From: Prosthecomicrobium pneumaticum
Lineage (GTDB): Bacteria; Pseudomonadota; Alphaproteobacteria; Rhizobiales; Kaistiaceae
Length of the DNA stretch: 64,000 nucleotides
Direction of reading: 5' to 3'
Assembly: GCF_014199915.1 (NCBI RefSeq)
Contig: NZ_JACHOO010000004.1
Location: forward strand, 104,024 to 168,023
The position numbers and the translations under genes are program-made. This document shows positions 24,744 to 33,950 of the stretch, in pieces (position 1 is the stretch's first letter; each line of letters starts with the position of its first letter). The notes beneath the pieces were generated by a model. That model ran no database searches and had not been told where the DNA came from. It saw nothing but the letters and a program-made list of their open reading frames with translations.

Positions 24744-25567
24744 AGCGCGGCCTCGCCGGCACGGCGGCGCTCCTCCTCGGCCTGCTCGTCCTCGCGCTCG
24801 TCGTGCTTTTCCCGATGTGGGCGGTGCTGTCGAGCTCGATCAAGCTGCCGCGCGAGATCATCCATCGCATCCCGACCTATTTCCCGAAGAGCTTCACGCT
24901 CCAGCACTACCAGAAGCTCCTCGCCACCTCGGATTTCCCGGCCTATTTCGGCAACAGCCTCGTCGTCGCGCTGCTCTCCGCGGCGATCACCGTGGCGCTC
25001 GCCACGCTCGCGGGCTATGCTTTCTTCCGCCTCGAATTCCGCGGCCGCGAGCTGATCTACCGGATGGTGATGGTCGCCTATGCCTTCCCCTCGATCGTCA
25101 TCCTGATCCCGATCTATCTGATGTTCGCGAAGCTCGGCCTGATCGACACCCGCACCGCGCTCGTCATCGTCAACGTCACCTTCGCGCTGCCCTTCTCGAT
25201 CTGGATGATGCGGACCTTCTTCGCCGCCCTGCCGCACGAGCTCGAGGAGGCGGCGGCGATCGACGGCGCATCGCTCTTCGAGACCGCGCGCTATGTGCTG
25301 GTGCCGCTCCTCGGGCCCGGCATGGCCTCGATCGCCGTCTTCGCTTTCGTGTCGAGCTGGACGGAATATCTCTTCGCCTCCGTGCTCATCCTGTCGGATG
25401 CGAAGCGGACGATTCCGGTCGGCCTGTCGGGCATCATCGGCCAGTATCAGATCGACTGGGGCCTGCTGCTCGCCGGCGCCTCGCTGTCGATCCTGCCGGT
25501 CGTCGTCTTCTTCGCCTTTGTCGGCCGCTTCTTCGTCTCCGGTCTCACCGAGGGCGCCGTCAAGTGA
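24740..25567 (+). CDS. Sugar ABC transporter permease 2 (MalG type)
   Basis: A 275-residue permease whose EAA loop reads LEEAAAIDGASLFETARYVLVPLLGPG near residue 173, with hydrophobic helices typical of MalG partners. It overlaps the upstream permease by 4 bp and the downstream kinase by 4 bp (GTGA), so the three are tightly coupled. An ATPase subunit is missing and must come from elsewhere, possibly AglK at 40146-41261. Confidence 0.9.
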   Translation: MKRGLAGTAALLLGLLVLALVVLFPMWAVLSSSIKLPREIIHRIPTYFPKSFTLQHYQKLLATSDFPAYFGNSLVVALLSAAITVALATLAGYAFFRLEFRGRELIYRMVMVAYAFPSIVILIPIYLMFAKLGLIDTRTALVIVNVTFALPFSIWMMRTFFAALPHELEEAAAIDGASLFETARYVLVPLLGPGMASIAVFAFVSSWTEYLFASVLILSDAKRTIPVGLSGIIGQYQIDWGLLLAGASLSILPVVVFFAFVGRFFVSGLTEGAVK

Positions 25568-27060
25568 TCGAGGCGGTGCTCGGCATCGACATCGGCACCT
25601 CGGCCGTCAAGGCGGTGCTGGTCGATGCCGGGGCGCGGATGCTTTCGACCGGCCGCGCGCCCTATCCGACGCGGCAGCCGGTCGAGGGCTGGTCGGAGCA
25701 GGACCCGGAGGACTGGCGCCGCGCCGCCATCCTTGCGGTCGGCGCCGCGCTCGCCGAGGCGGAGGCCGCCGGCGGGCCGGCGATCGTCCGCGCGGTCTCC
25801 TTCAGCGGCCATATGAGCGCGCCGGTGCTCGTCGATGCGGCGGGCCGCGCGCTCGCGCCCTGCCTCACCATCACCGACCAGCGTGCGGCGAGCATGGTTC
25901 CGGCGATCGGCGCCGATCTCGCCGCCGCGCTCGTCGCCCGCACCGGCAACAAGCCGGTCGGCCATCTCGTCCTGCCGCGGCTCCTCTGGTGGCAGCATCA
26001 CCATCCCGACATCTGGGCGGCGACCCGCGCGGTGCTCTCGCCGAAGGATTGGCTGCGCGTCTGGATGACCGGCACGCGCGAAACCGACACCACCGATGCC
26101 GGCAACTCGATGCTGTTCGACCCGGCGCGCTGGGATTTCGCGCCCGACCTCGCCGAGGCCGCCGGCATCGATCCGGCGAAGCTGCCGCCGATCCGCCGGC
26201 CGGACGCCGTCGCCGGCCCGCTCCTTGCCGACCCGGCGGCCGAACTCGGCCTTCCGGCCGGCCTGCCGGTGATCGTCGGCGCGGCCGACATGGCGGCCGC
26301 GATCCTCGGCACCGGCGTCGATCTCTCCGGCGATGTCGCGGTGACGATCGGCACCAGCGCCAATGTGATCGCCGGCGTGCCGGGCATCGACGCGGCGCTC
26401 GTCGAACCCTTCAACACCCTGCCTTCCGTCGAGCCCGGCGTGCTCTATGCGATCGCCTCGCATTTCGGCGGCGGCGGCGCGCTCGCCTGGCTCGCCGGCC
26501 TCGTCACCGGCGCGGCGACGCCCGATCCGGGCTGGATCGGGCCGATCGCGGCCGAGGCGGCGGCGCTGCCGCTCGGCAGCGAGGGGCTGATCTTCCTGCC
26601 CTATCTCGCCGGCGCCGGCAGTCCCGATTTCGACCCCGAGGCGCGTGGTGGCTTTCTCGGTCTGTCGATGAAGCACGGCCGGGCGCATCTCCTGCGGGCG
26701 ATCGTCGAAGGCGTCTCGGCCGATCTCTGCCTGTCGATCGAGCGGCTCGGCCGGCTCGCGCCGCAACGGCGCATCGTCTTTTCGGGTGGCGGCTCGCGCG
26801 TGCCCTTCTGGGCCGGCCTGCTCGCCGATCTCTCCGGCCTGCCGGTGGTGCCGGCCGCCACCGCGGACGCCTCCGCGCTCGGCGCGGCGCTGCTCGCCGG
26901 GCTCGGTATCGGCTGGTATGGCGGCGATCTCGCCGCCGCCCGCCGCCTCGCCGCCCCGCGCGCGACGCCGATCGCGCCCGGTGAGGGCGCTGCCGGAAGG
27001 GTGCTGCGCGCCCGCTTCGCCGCCGCCCGGCGTGCCCGCCGCCCGGACCGGCTGGGATAG
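25564..27060 (+). CDS. FGGY-family sugar kinase (xylulokinase-like)
   Basis: A 498-residue kinase starting at GTG (25564-25566), inside the stop of the permease gene. Residues 5-20 (VLGIDIGTSAVKAVLV) form the N-terminal phosphate loop. SFSGHMSAPVLVDAAG, DVAVTIGTSANVIAGVPG and IVFSGGGSRVPFWAGLLADL are the other ATPase-core segments. It belongs near xylulokinases but the substrate is not set by this. In the operon it should phosphorylate the imported sugar, feeding the SIS-domain protein and creating the effector for the GntR regulator. Confidence 0.88.
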   Translation: MIEAVLGIDIGTSAVKAVLVDAGARMLSTGRAPYPTRQPVEGWSEQDPEDWRRAAILAVGAALAEAEAAGGPAIVRAVSFSGHMSAPVLVDAAGRALAPCLTITDQRAASMVPAIGADLAAALVARTGNKPVGHLVLPRLLWWQHHHPDIWAATRAVLSPKDWLRVWMTGTRETDTTDAGNSMLFDPARWDFAPDLAEAAGIDPAKLPPIRRPDAVAGPLLADPAAELGLPAGLPVIVGAADMAAAILGTGVDLSGDVAVTIGTSANVIAGVPGIDAALVEPFNTLPSVEPGVLYAIASHFGGGGALAWLAGLVTGAATPDPGWIGPIAAEAAALPLGSEGLIFLPYLAGAGSPDFDPEARGGFLGLSMKHGRAHLLRAIVEGVSADLCLSIERLGRLAPQRRIVFSGGGSRVPFWAGLLADLSGLPVVPAATADASALGAALLAGLGIGWYGGDLAAARRLAAPRATPIAPGEGAAGRVLRARFAAARRARRPDRLG

Positions 27061-27190
27061 TCCTCCGCGCCATCCCGGTACCGGCGGGAACCGGCGGGCC
27101 GGGCTCCATCGGTTCGATGGTCATGGTCGTCGCCTCGCGCCCTCCGGAATGACGGGTCCCCGCCAGCCGTTCCGGCTCGTTCAATCCGCA

Positions 27191-27235
27191 TTGACACTCT
27201 GAGATCGATCTCATAGCCTTGTGAGATCGATCTCA
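27191..27235 (+). promoter_or_regulatory. LacI-operon promoter with two perfect 14-bp palindromes
   Basis: TTGACA (27191-27196), 17 bp and TAGCCT (27214-27219) form the promoter. The palindrome TGAGATCGATCTCA occupies the whole spacer but 3 bp (27200-27213) and is repeated exactly at 27222-27235 over the transcription start; the copies are 22 bp apart. This is the layout of a repressor site. The LacI protein encoded directly downstream is the obvious candidate, although most LacI operators have a central CG flanked by A-rich arms. Confidence 0.8.
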
Positions 27236-27259
27236 GGTCGCGAGGAGGGCGGCGCTGCG

Positions 27260-28378
27260 ATGAGGCCCCGGTCCGTCACATTGCTCGACGTCGCCCGCGC
27301 CGCCGGCGTTTCGCGCGCCACGGTCGCCCGCGTCATCAATGGCGACGGCTATGTCGGGGAGGAGACCCGGAGCCGCGTCGAGGCGGCGGTGCAGGCGACC
27401 GGCTATCGGCCGAACGTCGTCGCCCGCGGGCTGCGCACCCAGCGCAGCTATACGATCGGCCACATCGTGCTCGAGATCGGCGCCAACCCGTTCTTCACCC
27501 ATGTCGTGCGCGCGGTCGAGGGCGAGGCGCTCGCCAATGGCTACAAGACCTTTCTCTTCAACCACAAGGGCAACACGGCCGACGAGCGGCTGGCGGTCGA
27601 GAGCTTCATCGAGCGGCGCGTCGACGCGGTGATCTTCACCTATGCGCAGGACGCCGCGAACATCGCGCTGCTGCGCGCCGCCGCCATGCCGGTGGTGCAG
27701 ATCGAGCGGCAGCGCACCGGCGACACGAGCGCGGTGTTGGTCGACAATCCGGCCGGCGTGCGGATGGCGATGCGCCATCTGATCGGCCTCGGCCACCGCC
27801 GCATCGCCTTCATCGGCGGCGATCCGGCGCTCTACCCGCACGCCCGCATCCAGCCGCGCTCGATCGAGGAGGAGCGGCTCGACACCTATCGCGATTGTCT
27901 GCGCGAAGCGGGCATCGACCCCGATCCCGACCTCGTCCGGCTCGGCCGCTACATCAAGCTCGGCGCGGACGGCTCGGATAGCGAGGGTTATCGCCACACG
28001 CGCGACCTGCTCGCCCTCGCCGAGCGGCCGACCGCGCTCTTCGTCGGCACCGACATGCTGGCGACCGGCGCGCTGCAGGCGCTCTACGAGGCGCGGCTGC
28101 GCGTGCCCGACGACATCGCGCTGGTCGGCTTTGACGACACGCTCGCCCCGCATCTGGCGCCGAAACTGACATCGGTCGCGCAGCCGATGGCCGAGCTCGG
28201 CCTCACCGCCTTCCAGCTCGCCCTCGCCGCGATCGAGGATCCGCGGAGCGCGCCACGGGTCGTCACGCTCGCGCCGCACCTCGTCGTCCGCCAGTCGACG
28301 GCGCCGCCGTCCGGCTCAACCCGTCCCGCAGATCCCCCGGCCCGAGAAGGAGAAATCGCCTCCCGCCAGACCGTCTGA
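27260..28378 (+). CDS. LacI-family transcriptional regulator
   Basis: From ATG 27260 the protein has 372 residues. The N-terminal helix-turn-helix is VTLLDVARAAGVSRATVARVING, the hinge YRPNVVARGLRTQ, and the sugar-binding domain runs from about residue 60. An upstream GTG at 27221 is in frame but lies in the operator and transcription start, so it is rejected; GAGGAGG stands before the ATG. The tail after about residue 345 is a low-complexity extension. It leads an operon with a binding protein, two permeases and a Gfo/Idh/MocA dehydrogenase. Confidence 0.9.
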   Translation: MRPRSVTLLDVARAAGVSRATVARVINGDGYVGEETRSRVEAAVQATGYRPNVVARGLRTQRSYTIGHIVLEIGANPFFTHVVRAVEGEALANGYKTFLFNHKGNTADERLAVESFIERRVDAVIFTYAQDAANIALLRAAAMPVVQIERQRTGDTSAVLVDNPAGVRMAMRHLIGLGHRRIAFIGGDPALYPHARIQPRSIEEERLDTYRDCLREAGIDPDPDLVRLGRYIKLGADGSDSEGYRHTRDLLALAERPTALFVGTDMLATGALQALYEARLRVPDDIALVGFDDTLAPHLAPKLTSVAQPMAELGLTAFQLALAAIEDPRSAPRVVTLAPHLVVRQSTAPPSGSTRPADPPAREGEIASRQTV

Positions 28379-28417
28379 CGACCGACGAAAACCACCAATC
28401 CAAGGGAACGAAACGCC

Positions 28418-29707
28418 ATGACCATTTTCAGCCAGCTCCGGCAGCGGGGCGCGGCCCGGTATCTCGCGTCCATCGCGGCCGGCGCGCTCATCGGCCTCTC
28501 GACGCTCTCCGCCTCGGCGCAGCAGCCCGTCACGCTCAATTTCTGGGACATGATCTGGGGCCCGCCGGAATATATCGACGCGGCGAAGGGCCTCGTCGAC
28601 CAGTTCAACACCGAACACCCCGAGATCAAGGTCGAATACCGCTCGGTGCCGTGGAACAACTGGTACCAGACCTTCGTCACCGCGATCGGCGCCGGCACCG
28701 CGCCGGACGTCTCGACCGGTGCCGGCTATCAGGCGGTGCAGCTCTACGATCTCGGCGCCATCCGGCCGGTCGACGATCTCGTCGAGGAGATGAAGGCCTC
28801 GGGCGATCTCGACGACTTCCTGCCCGGCACGGTCGATACGCTGCGCTATGACGACCATTACGTCGCGCTGCCCTGGGGCCTCGACATCCGCGTCTGGTTC
28901 TATCGCAAGGACCTGCTCGAGGCGGCCGGCATCGCCGTGCCGACCAACTGGCAGGAGCTGCGCGACGCGGCGAAGGCGCTCACCAAGGACGGCAAATACG
29001 GCGTCGTCGCCTCCGGTGACACCGGCGGCTCGCACTACATCTACAACGCCATCCTCAACAATGGCGGCGGCCTCTTCACCGCGGACCGCAAGCTCGACCT
29101 GAAGAGCGAGCGCAATGTCGAGGCGTTGCAATATCTCGCCGGCATGGCGGCGGACGGCTCGGTGAGCCCGGCGAGCGTCGGCTACAATTCCGACGACCGG
29201 CGCGGCGCCTTCACCCGCGGCGAGGCCGCCTTCATGCTCGACGGCCCCGGCGCGATCGACCAGGCCGGCGACCAGGCGGCGAATATCGGCATCGTGCCTC
29301 CGCTCGCCGGTCCGCATGGCGACAAGGGCACGATCTTCTGGGTCAACAACATCATGGTCTATCAGCAGACCCAGCACCCCGAAGAGGTGAAGACCTTCCT
29401 CAAGTGGTGGTCGAAGAACCAGAAGGAACTCTGGACCAAGGGCCGCTCCGGCCAGTTGCCGACCCGCGCCTCGATCGCCGCCGATCCCTATTTCACCGGG
29501 AGCCCGTCGCGCTCCTATGTGCTCGAGAATTATGTCCCGACCGGCAAGACCACCGCGACCCAGGCCGAAGGCATCTTCCCGGCGCTCAACGAGGTCGAGG
29601 GCGAGGGCGTGATGCAGACGCTCGTCCAGGAAATCTGGCAGGGCAAGGATCTCGGCGCCTCCCTCGACACGGCCGAGCAGCGGCTGCGCGGCATTCTCGG
29701 GGAGTGA
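28418..29707 (+). CDS. Sugar ABC transporter substrate-binding protein
   Basis: A 429-residue family-1 binding protein with a signal peptide (hydrophobic core IAAGALIGLSTLSASAQ, cut near residue 35). The mature domain begins with LNFWDMIWGPPEYIDA and contains LPWGLDIRVWFYRKDLLEAAGI near residue 150. The ligand is unknown; the dehydrogenase at the operon end suggests a sugar or inositol-like compound. A permease gene starts 5 bp past its stop. Confidence 0.9.
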   Translation: MTIFSQLRQRGAARYLASIAAGALIGLSTLSASAQQPVTLNFWDMIWGPPEYIDAAKGLVDQFNTEHPEIKVEYRSVPWNNWYQTFVTAIGAGTAPDVSTGAGYQAVQLYDLGAIRPVDDLVEEMKASGDLDDFLPGTVDTLRYDDHYVALPWGLDIRVWFYRKDLLEAAGIAVPTNWQELRDAAKALTKDGKYGVVASGDTGGSHYIYNAILNNGGGLFTADRKLDLKSERNVEALQYLAGMAADGSVSPASVGYNSDDRRGAFTRGEAAFMLDGPGAIDQAGDQAANIGIVPPLAGPHGDKGTIFWVNNIMVYQQTQHPEEVKTFLKWWSKNQKELWTKGRSGQLPTRASIAADPYFTGSPSRSYVLENYVPTGKTTATQAEGIFPALNEVEGEGVMQTLVQEIWQGKDLGASLDTAEQRLRGILGE

Positions 29708-29711
29708 CCGC

Positions 29712-30638
29712 GTGACAACGGCCCAGAACGTCCTCCCCCGGGCCGCCGGGTCCTGGCGCGAAAGCGCCAGGGCCTGGATCCGCTCCGGCGGCGCCCTGCC
29801 TTTCCTGCTTCTCGCGCCGTCCGTCATCCTGATGCTGACGGTGATCGCCTATCCGATCGTCACCGGCTTCTACTATTCCTTCACCGACGGCTCGCTGCTG
29901 AAATTCGGCCGCTTCATCGGCCTCGACAATTACACCGAGCTGCTCGTCTCGCGCGATTTCCACCGCGCCGTCGTCTTCAGCCTCGTCTTCGCGGCGGCGA
30001 ACGTCGCCGGCTGCTATCTGCTCGGCCTCGGTCTCGCGCTGCTCATGAACCAGGAAGTGCCCGGCCGCGCCTTCTTCCGCGTCGCGCTGCTGTTGCCCTG
30101 GATCGTGCCGTCGATCGTCTCGATCGTCTCGTGGCGCTGGATGATGGCGGACGACCGCGCCCTCTTCAACCAGATCATCGGCTTCTTCGGCGGCAGCCCG
30201 ATCTTCTTCCTGTCCGACGAGCACTGGGCAACGGTGGCCGTCATCGTGATCAAGATCTGGCGGAGCTTCCCCTTCATGATGCTGTCGCTGCTCGCCGCGC
30301 TGCAGGGCATCGACCGGACGCTCTACGAGGCCGCCGAGATCGACGGCGCGACCCGCTGGCAGGCCTTCCGCCATGTGACGATGCCGCAGATCGCCAACAT
30401 CTCGATCGTGCTCGGCCTCCTGATGACGATCTGGTCGGTGAACGATTTCGACACGCCGTGGCTCTTGACCCAGGGCGGACCGGCCAACGCCACCGAGAAC
30501 CTCGTCCTGCTCGCCTACCGCTACACCTTCGGCCGCAACGATGTCGGTCTCGGCTCTGCCACCTCCTTCGTCACGCTGATCATCCTGATGGGGCTCGTCG
30601 TCGTCATGCTCCGCCGCCAGAAGGGAGCCGACCGATGA
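29712..30638 (+). CDS. Sugar ABC transporter permease 1
   Basis: A 308-residue MalF-type permease with an N-terminal cytoplasmic tail of about 30 residues and six helices. The EAA loop is YEAAEIDGATRWQAFRHVTMPQIAN near residue 205. It starts 5 bp after the binding-protein gene and overlaps the second permease gene by 4 bp. Confidence 0.9.
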   Translation: MTTAQNVLPRAAGSWRESARAWIRSGGALPFLLLAPSVILMLTVIAYPIVTGFYYSFTDGSLLKFGRFIGLDNYTELLVSRDFHRAVVFSLVFAAANVAGCYLLGLGLALLMNQEVPGRAFFRVALLLPWIVPSIVSIVSWRWMMADDRALFNQIIGFFGGSPIFFLSDEHWATVAVIVIKIWRSFPFMMLSLLAALQGIDRTLYEAAEIDGATRWQAFRHVTMPQIANISIVLGLLMTIWSVNDFDTPWLLTQGGPANATENLVLLAYRYTFGRNDVGLGSATSFVTLIILMGLVVVMLRRQKGADR

Positions 30639-31468
30639 ACCGCGCTCCGACGGCCGTTCAGCGCTGGCGCCGCTTCGCAGTCCTCCTCGTCATCGTGCTC
30701 CTCATCAATTTCCCGATCATCCTGATGGGGCTCAATTCGCTGCAGACGACGCAGCAATTGATGGCGAGCCGCAGCCTGTGGCCGGAAATGCCGACGCTCG
30801 CCAACTACTTCTATCTCTCCGAGCGGACGAATTTCTGGCGCTTCCTGACCAATTCGATGATCGTCTCTGGCGGGGCGACGCTGTTCGGCCTGGTCGCCGC
30901 CTCGTTCGCCGGCTACGCGCTGTCGCGCTATCGCGGCCGCTTCCTGACGGGCTTCTCGCGCTCGCTCTTCGTCGTGCAGATGTTCCCGATCATCCTCGCG
31001 CTGATCCCGCTCTTCATCCTCTTCCGCAACCTCGGGCTGATCAACAACCCGCTCTCGGTGATCATCGTCTACACGGTCGTTCACCTGCCCTTCGCGACCT
31101 GGATGGCGCGGGCCTTCTTCGACACCATCCCGCGCGAGCTGGAGGAGGCGGCCCTCGTCGACGGCTGCTCGCGCTTCGGCGCCTTCATCCGCATCGTCCT
31201 GCCGCTCTCCGGTCCGGGCCTCGCGGCGATCGCGATCTTCTCCTTCCTCTTCTCCTACAACGAGTTCTTCGTCGCCAACGTCTTCCTCAAGGACGAATCG
31301 ACGATGACGCTGCCGGTCGGCATCACGATGTTCATGCAGCAATACTCGACCGACTGGGGAAGCCTGATGGCCGCGGCGACGGTGACGGTGATCCCGACCT
31401 TCATCCTCTTCCTCGGCATCCAGAAATACATCACCTACGGCGCCGTCTCCGGCGGCGTGAAGGGATGA
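30635..31468 (+). CDS. Sugar ABC transporter permease 2
   Basis: The ATG at 30635 overlaps the upstream stop (ATGA), giving a 277-residue MalG-type permease. The EAA loop is LEEAALVDGCSRFGAFIRIVLPLSG near residue 170, and the C-terminus ends YGAVSGGVKG as in many MalG proteins. With the 29712 product it makes the channel. No ATPase gene accompanies it. Confidence 0.9.
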   Translation: MNRAPTAVQRWRRFAVLLVIVLLINFPIILMGLNSLQTTQQLMASRSLWPEMPTLANYFYLSERTNFWRFLTNSMIVSGGATLFGLVAASFAGYALSRYRGRFLTGFSRSLFVVQMFPIILALIPLFILFRNLGLINNPLSVIIVYTVVHLPFATWMARAFFDTIPRELEEAALVDGCSRFGAFIRIVLPLSGPGLAAIAIFSFLFSYNEFFVANVFLKDESTMTLPVGITMFMQQYSTDWGSLMAAATVTVIPTFILFLGIQKYITYGAVSGGVKG

Positions 31469-31532
31469 CGCGCCTCGCGGCGGAGCGTCTCGCCCCGCCG
31501 CACCCCCCGAAAAGCTCCCAAGGAAACATCTC

Positions 31533-32609
31533 GTGTCCCAGACCCTTCGCGTCGGCATCGTCGGCTGCGGTGAAGTCGCCCAGACGATCCACATCCCCGG
31601 CCTGCTCCAGCTCCACGACCTCTTCACGATCACCGCGCTGTGCGACGTCAGCCCGCGCGTCCTCTCCGCGGTCGGCGCGCGCCTGCCCGATGCCGAGCGC
31701 TTCCTCGACCATCGCGAACTGGTCGAGAGCGCCGCGGTCGACGTGGTGCTCGTCGCCAATCCGCACGTCTATCACGCGCCCGTCGCGATCGACGCGATGC
31801 GGGCCGGCAAGCATGTGCTGATCGAGAAGCCGATGTGCGTCACCCTCGCCGAGGCGGACGCGCTCGCCGAAGCGGAGGCTCGCTATGGCGTCACGGCGCA
31901 GATCGGCTTCATGCGCCGCTATGCGCCGGCCTTCACCGAGGCGGTCGAACACGTCTCGAAGATCCGCGGCGATATCATCCTCGCCCGCGTCCACGACGTG
32001 ATCGGGCCGAATGCCCGGATCATCGATTCGACCTCGACCGTCATCCGCGGCACCGATCTGCCGGACAGCCTGATCGAGCGGACGAAGGCGGCGATGGCGG
32101 CCTCCGTCGAGGCGGCGATCGGCATCGGCGAGGGGCCGGTGGCGGTCGCCTACAACCTGCTGCTCGGTCTCTCCTCGCACGACATCTCGGCGATGCGCGA
32201 GCTGATCGGCCTGCCGAAGGCGGTGCTGCACGCCACCCAGAGAAAGGGCGGCCGGGTGCTCACCGGCACGTTCGACTATGGCGACTTCGTCTGCCAGTTC
32301 GAGACCGGCGTCGACCAGATCGCCCATTTCGACGCGCATCTCGAGGTCTACACGCCGACCGAGATCGTCCGCGTCGATTACGACACGCCCTATGTCCGCA
32401 ACCAGCCGGCGCGGATGAGCGTGATCCGGAGCCATGGTCCGGCCGGCATCGCGGCGACGACGAGCTATCCGACGCGCGGCGATTCCTTCGTCGTCGAATG
32501 GCGCGCCTTCCACGACAATGTGACGGCGAAGAAGACGCCGAAGACGACGATCGCCGATGCGCGCGATGATCTCGAACTGTTCCGCGCCATGATCCGGCTG
32601 ATGGCCTGA
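31533..32609 (+). CDS. Gfo/Idh/MocA-family NAD(P)-dependent oxidoreductase
   Basis: A 358-residue dehydrogenase. The nucleotide-binding motif is VGIVGCGEVAQTIHIPGL (residues 7-24). The family EKP motif is HVLIEKPMCVTLAEAD near residue 95, with Lys as the likely catalytic residue. The C-terminal beta-sheet domain follows. The start is GTG (31533) with AAGGAA upstream. It closes the LacI-regulated transport operon and probably oxidises the imported sugar, cyclitol or its derivative; the substrate is unknown. Confidence 0.88.
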   Translation: MSQTLRVGIVGCGEVAQTIHIPGLLQLHDLFTITALCDVSPRVLSAVGARLPDAERFLDHRELVESAAVDVVLVANPHVYHAPVAIDAMRAGKHVLIEKPMCVTLAEADALAEAEARYGVTAQIGFMRRYAPAFTEAVEHVSKIRGDIILARVHDVIGPNARIIDSTSTVIRGTDLPDSLIERTKAAMAASVEAAIGIGEGPVAVAYNLLLGLSSHDISAMRELIGLPKAVLHATQRKGGRVLTGTFDYGDFVCQFETGVDQIAHFDAHLEVYTPTEIVRVDYDTPYVRNQPARMSVIRSHGPAGIAATTSYPTRGDSFVVEWRAFHDNVTAKKTPKTTIADARDDLELFRAMIRLMA

Positions 32610-32661
32610 CCGGCGGTGCCATGCCCGTCCCGCCGGCCGCGTCGGCCCGGCGGGCGTAGCC

Positions 32662-33828
32662 TCAGGCGCCGGCGAGCAGGTCCGGCTGGCGCTCGCGCTC
32701 GATCTCCTCGCCGAGATCGAGCGCCTCGATCTTCTCGCCGCGGCTCGCGAGCTTGCGGGTCGAGACGAGGATGTCGTCGATGTCCCGGCTCGCCTGGCCG
32801 AAATGGCTCTGCAATTTGCCGACGCGCTCGTTCAGCCGGCCGACATCCTTGATCAGCTCGGCCACCTCGCGCTGGATCAGATGCGCCTGTTCGCGCATCC
32901 GCACGTCCTTCAGCACCGCCTGCATCACCTGGATCGAGAGCATCAGCAGCGAGGGCGAGACGATCACGACGCGCGCCCTGAGCGCCGCCTGGACGATATC
33001 CTCGAAGCGCTCGTGGATGTCGGCGAAGACCGATTCCGACGGCACGAACATGAAGGCGGTGTCCTGCGTCTCGCCGGCGATCAGATAGCGCTCGGCGATG
33101 TCGCGCACATGCTTGCCGACATCGCGGCGGAACTGCGTCTCGGCCGCCTTCACGGCCTCGGGGCCTTCCGCGGCGCGGATGGCGTTCCATCCCTCGAGCG
33201 GGAATTTCGCGTCGACGACGAGCATCGGCGCGCCGTTCGGGAAGAAGACGACGCAGTCCGGCCGGGTGCCGTTCGACAGCGTCGCCTGGAAGGCATAGCC
33301 GCCCATCGGCAGGCCGTCGGCGACGATCGCCTCCATCCGCGCCTGGCCGAAGGCGCCGCGGGTCTGCTTGTTGGCGAGCACCTGCTGCAGCGAGACCACC
33401 TCGCGCGACAGTTCGGTGATGTTCTTCTGCGCCGTGTCGATCACAGCCAGCCGCTCGGCGAGGCGCGACAGGCTCTCGTGCGTGTTCTTCGTCGCGTCCG
33501 ACACGGTCTGTCCGAGCCGGTGGCCGAAGCGGTCGAGCCGCTCGTTGAGGCCGCTCACGAGATCCGACTGGCGGGCGCCGAACACCTCCGCGATCGTCTG
33601 CATCCGCCCGGTCATCTCGCCCTGCAGGCGCATCAGCTCGCCGAGGCGCATTTCGAGCTCCTCGGCGCGCGCCGCGGCCTCCTCCTCGGCCACGCGGCTG
33701 CGCGCTGCCGCAGCCGGGAGCGCGGCGAGCACGACGAGGAAGAGGAGCAGGATCGCGCCGCCGGAAGCGGCGAGCGCTTGCATGGCGGTCACCGGCCACC
33801 CGGCGATCTGGAAGAGAACGGCGTTCAT
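32662..33828 (-). CDS. rmuC: DNA recombination protein RmuC
   Basis: A 388-residue RmuC. An N-terminal membrane helix (residues 20-42, GGAILLLFLVVLAALPAAAA) is followed by a long coiled coil (about 45-130) and the nuclease-like domain with RPDCVVFFPNGAPMLVVDAKFPLEGW near residue 205. A typical C-terminal HFGQASRDIDDI helix follows. RmuC limits inversions between short repeats. It is divergent from def, a common arrangement in Hyphomicrobiales. Confidence 0.93.
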   Translation of the reverse strand: MNAVLFQIAGWPVTAMQALAASGGAILLLFLVVLAALPAAAARSRVAEEEAAARAEELEMRLGELMRLQGEMTGRMQTIAEVFGARQSDLVSGLNERLDRFGHRLGQTVSDATKNTHESLSRLAERLAVIDTAQKNITELSREVVSLQQVLANKQTRGAFGQARMEAIVADGLPMGGYAFQATLSNGTRPDCVVFFPNGAPMLVVDAKFPLEGWNAIRAAEGPEAVKAAETQFRRDVGKHVRDIAERYLIAGETQDTAFMFVPSESVFADIHERFEDIVQAALRARVVIVSPSLLMLSIQVMQAVLKDVRMREQAHLIQREVAELIKDVGRLNERVGKLQSHFGQASRDIDDILVSTRKLASRGEKIEALDLGEEIERERQPDLLAGA

Positions 33829-33950
33829 CGCCCGATCCTAGCGCGATTCGGCGGTGACCGATACAAAACAGGAACATGGCCCCGCGCCGCTCGGTTGACC
33901 CGCCGCGGCACGTCACTTATGTGACGGCAGCCCTCGAACCCGCTGCTGAC

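Noticed and set aside
27221-27259. GTG at 27221 as start of the LacI protein
   Set aside because: It lies in the operator and at the predicted transcription start; the ATG at 27260 has a good ribosome site and the domain homology begins after it.
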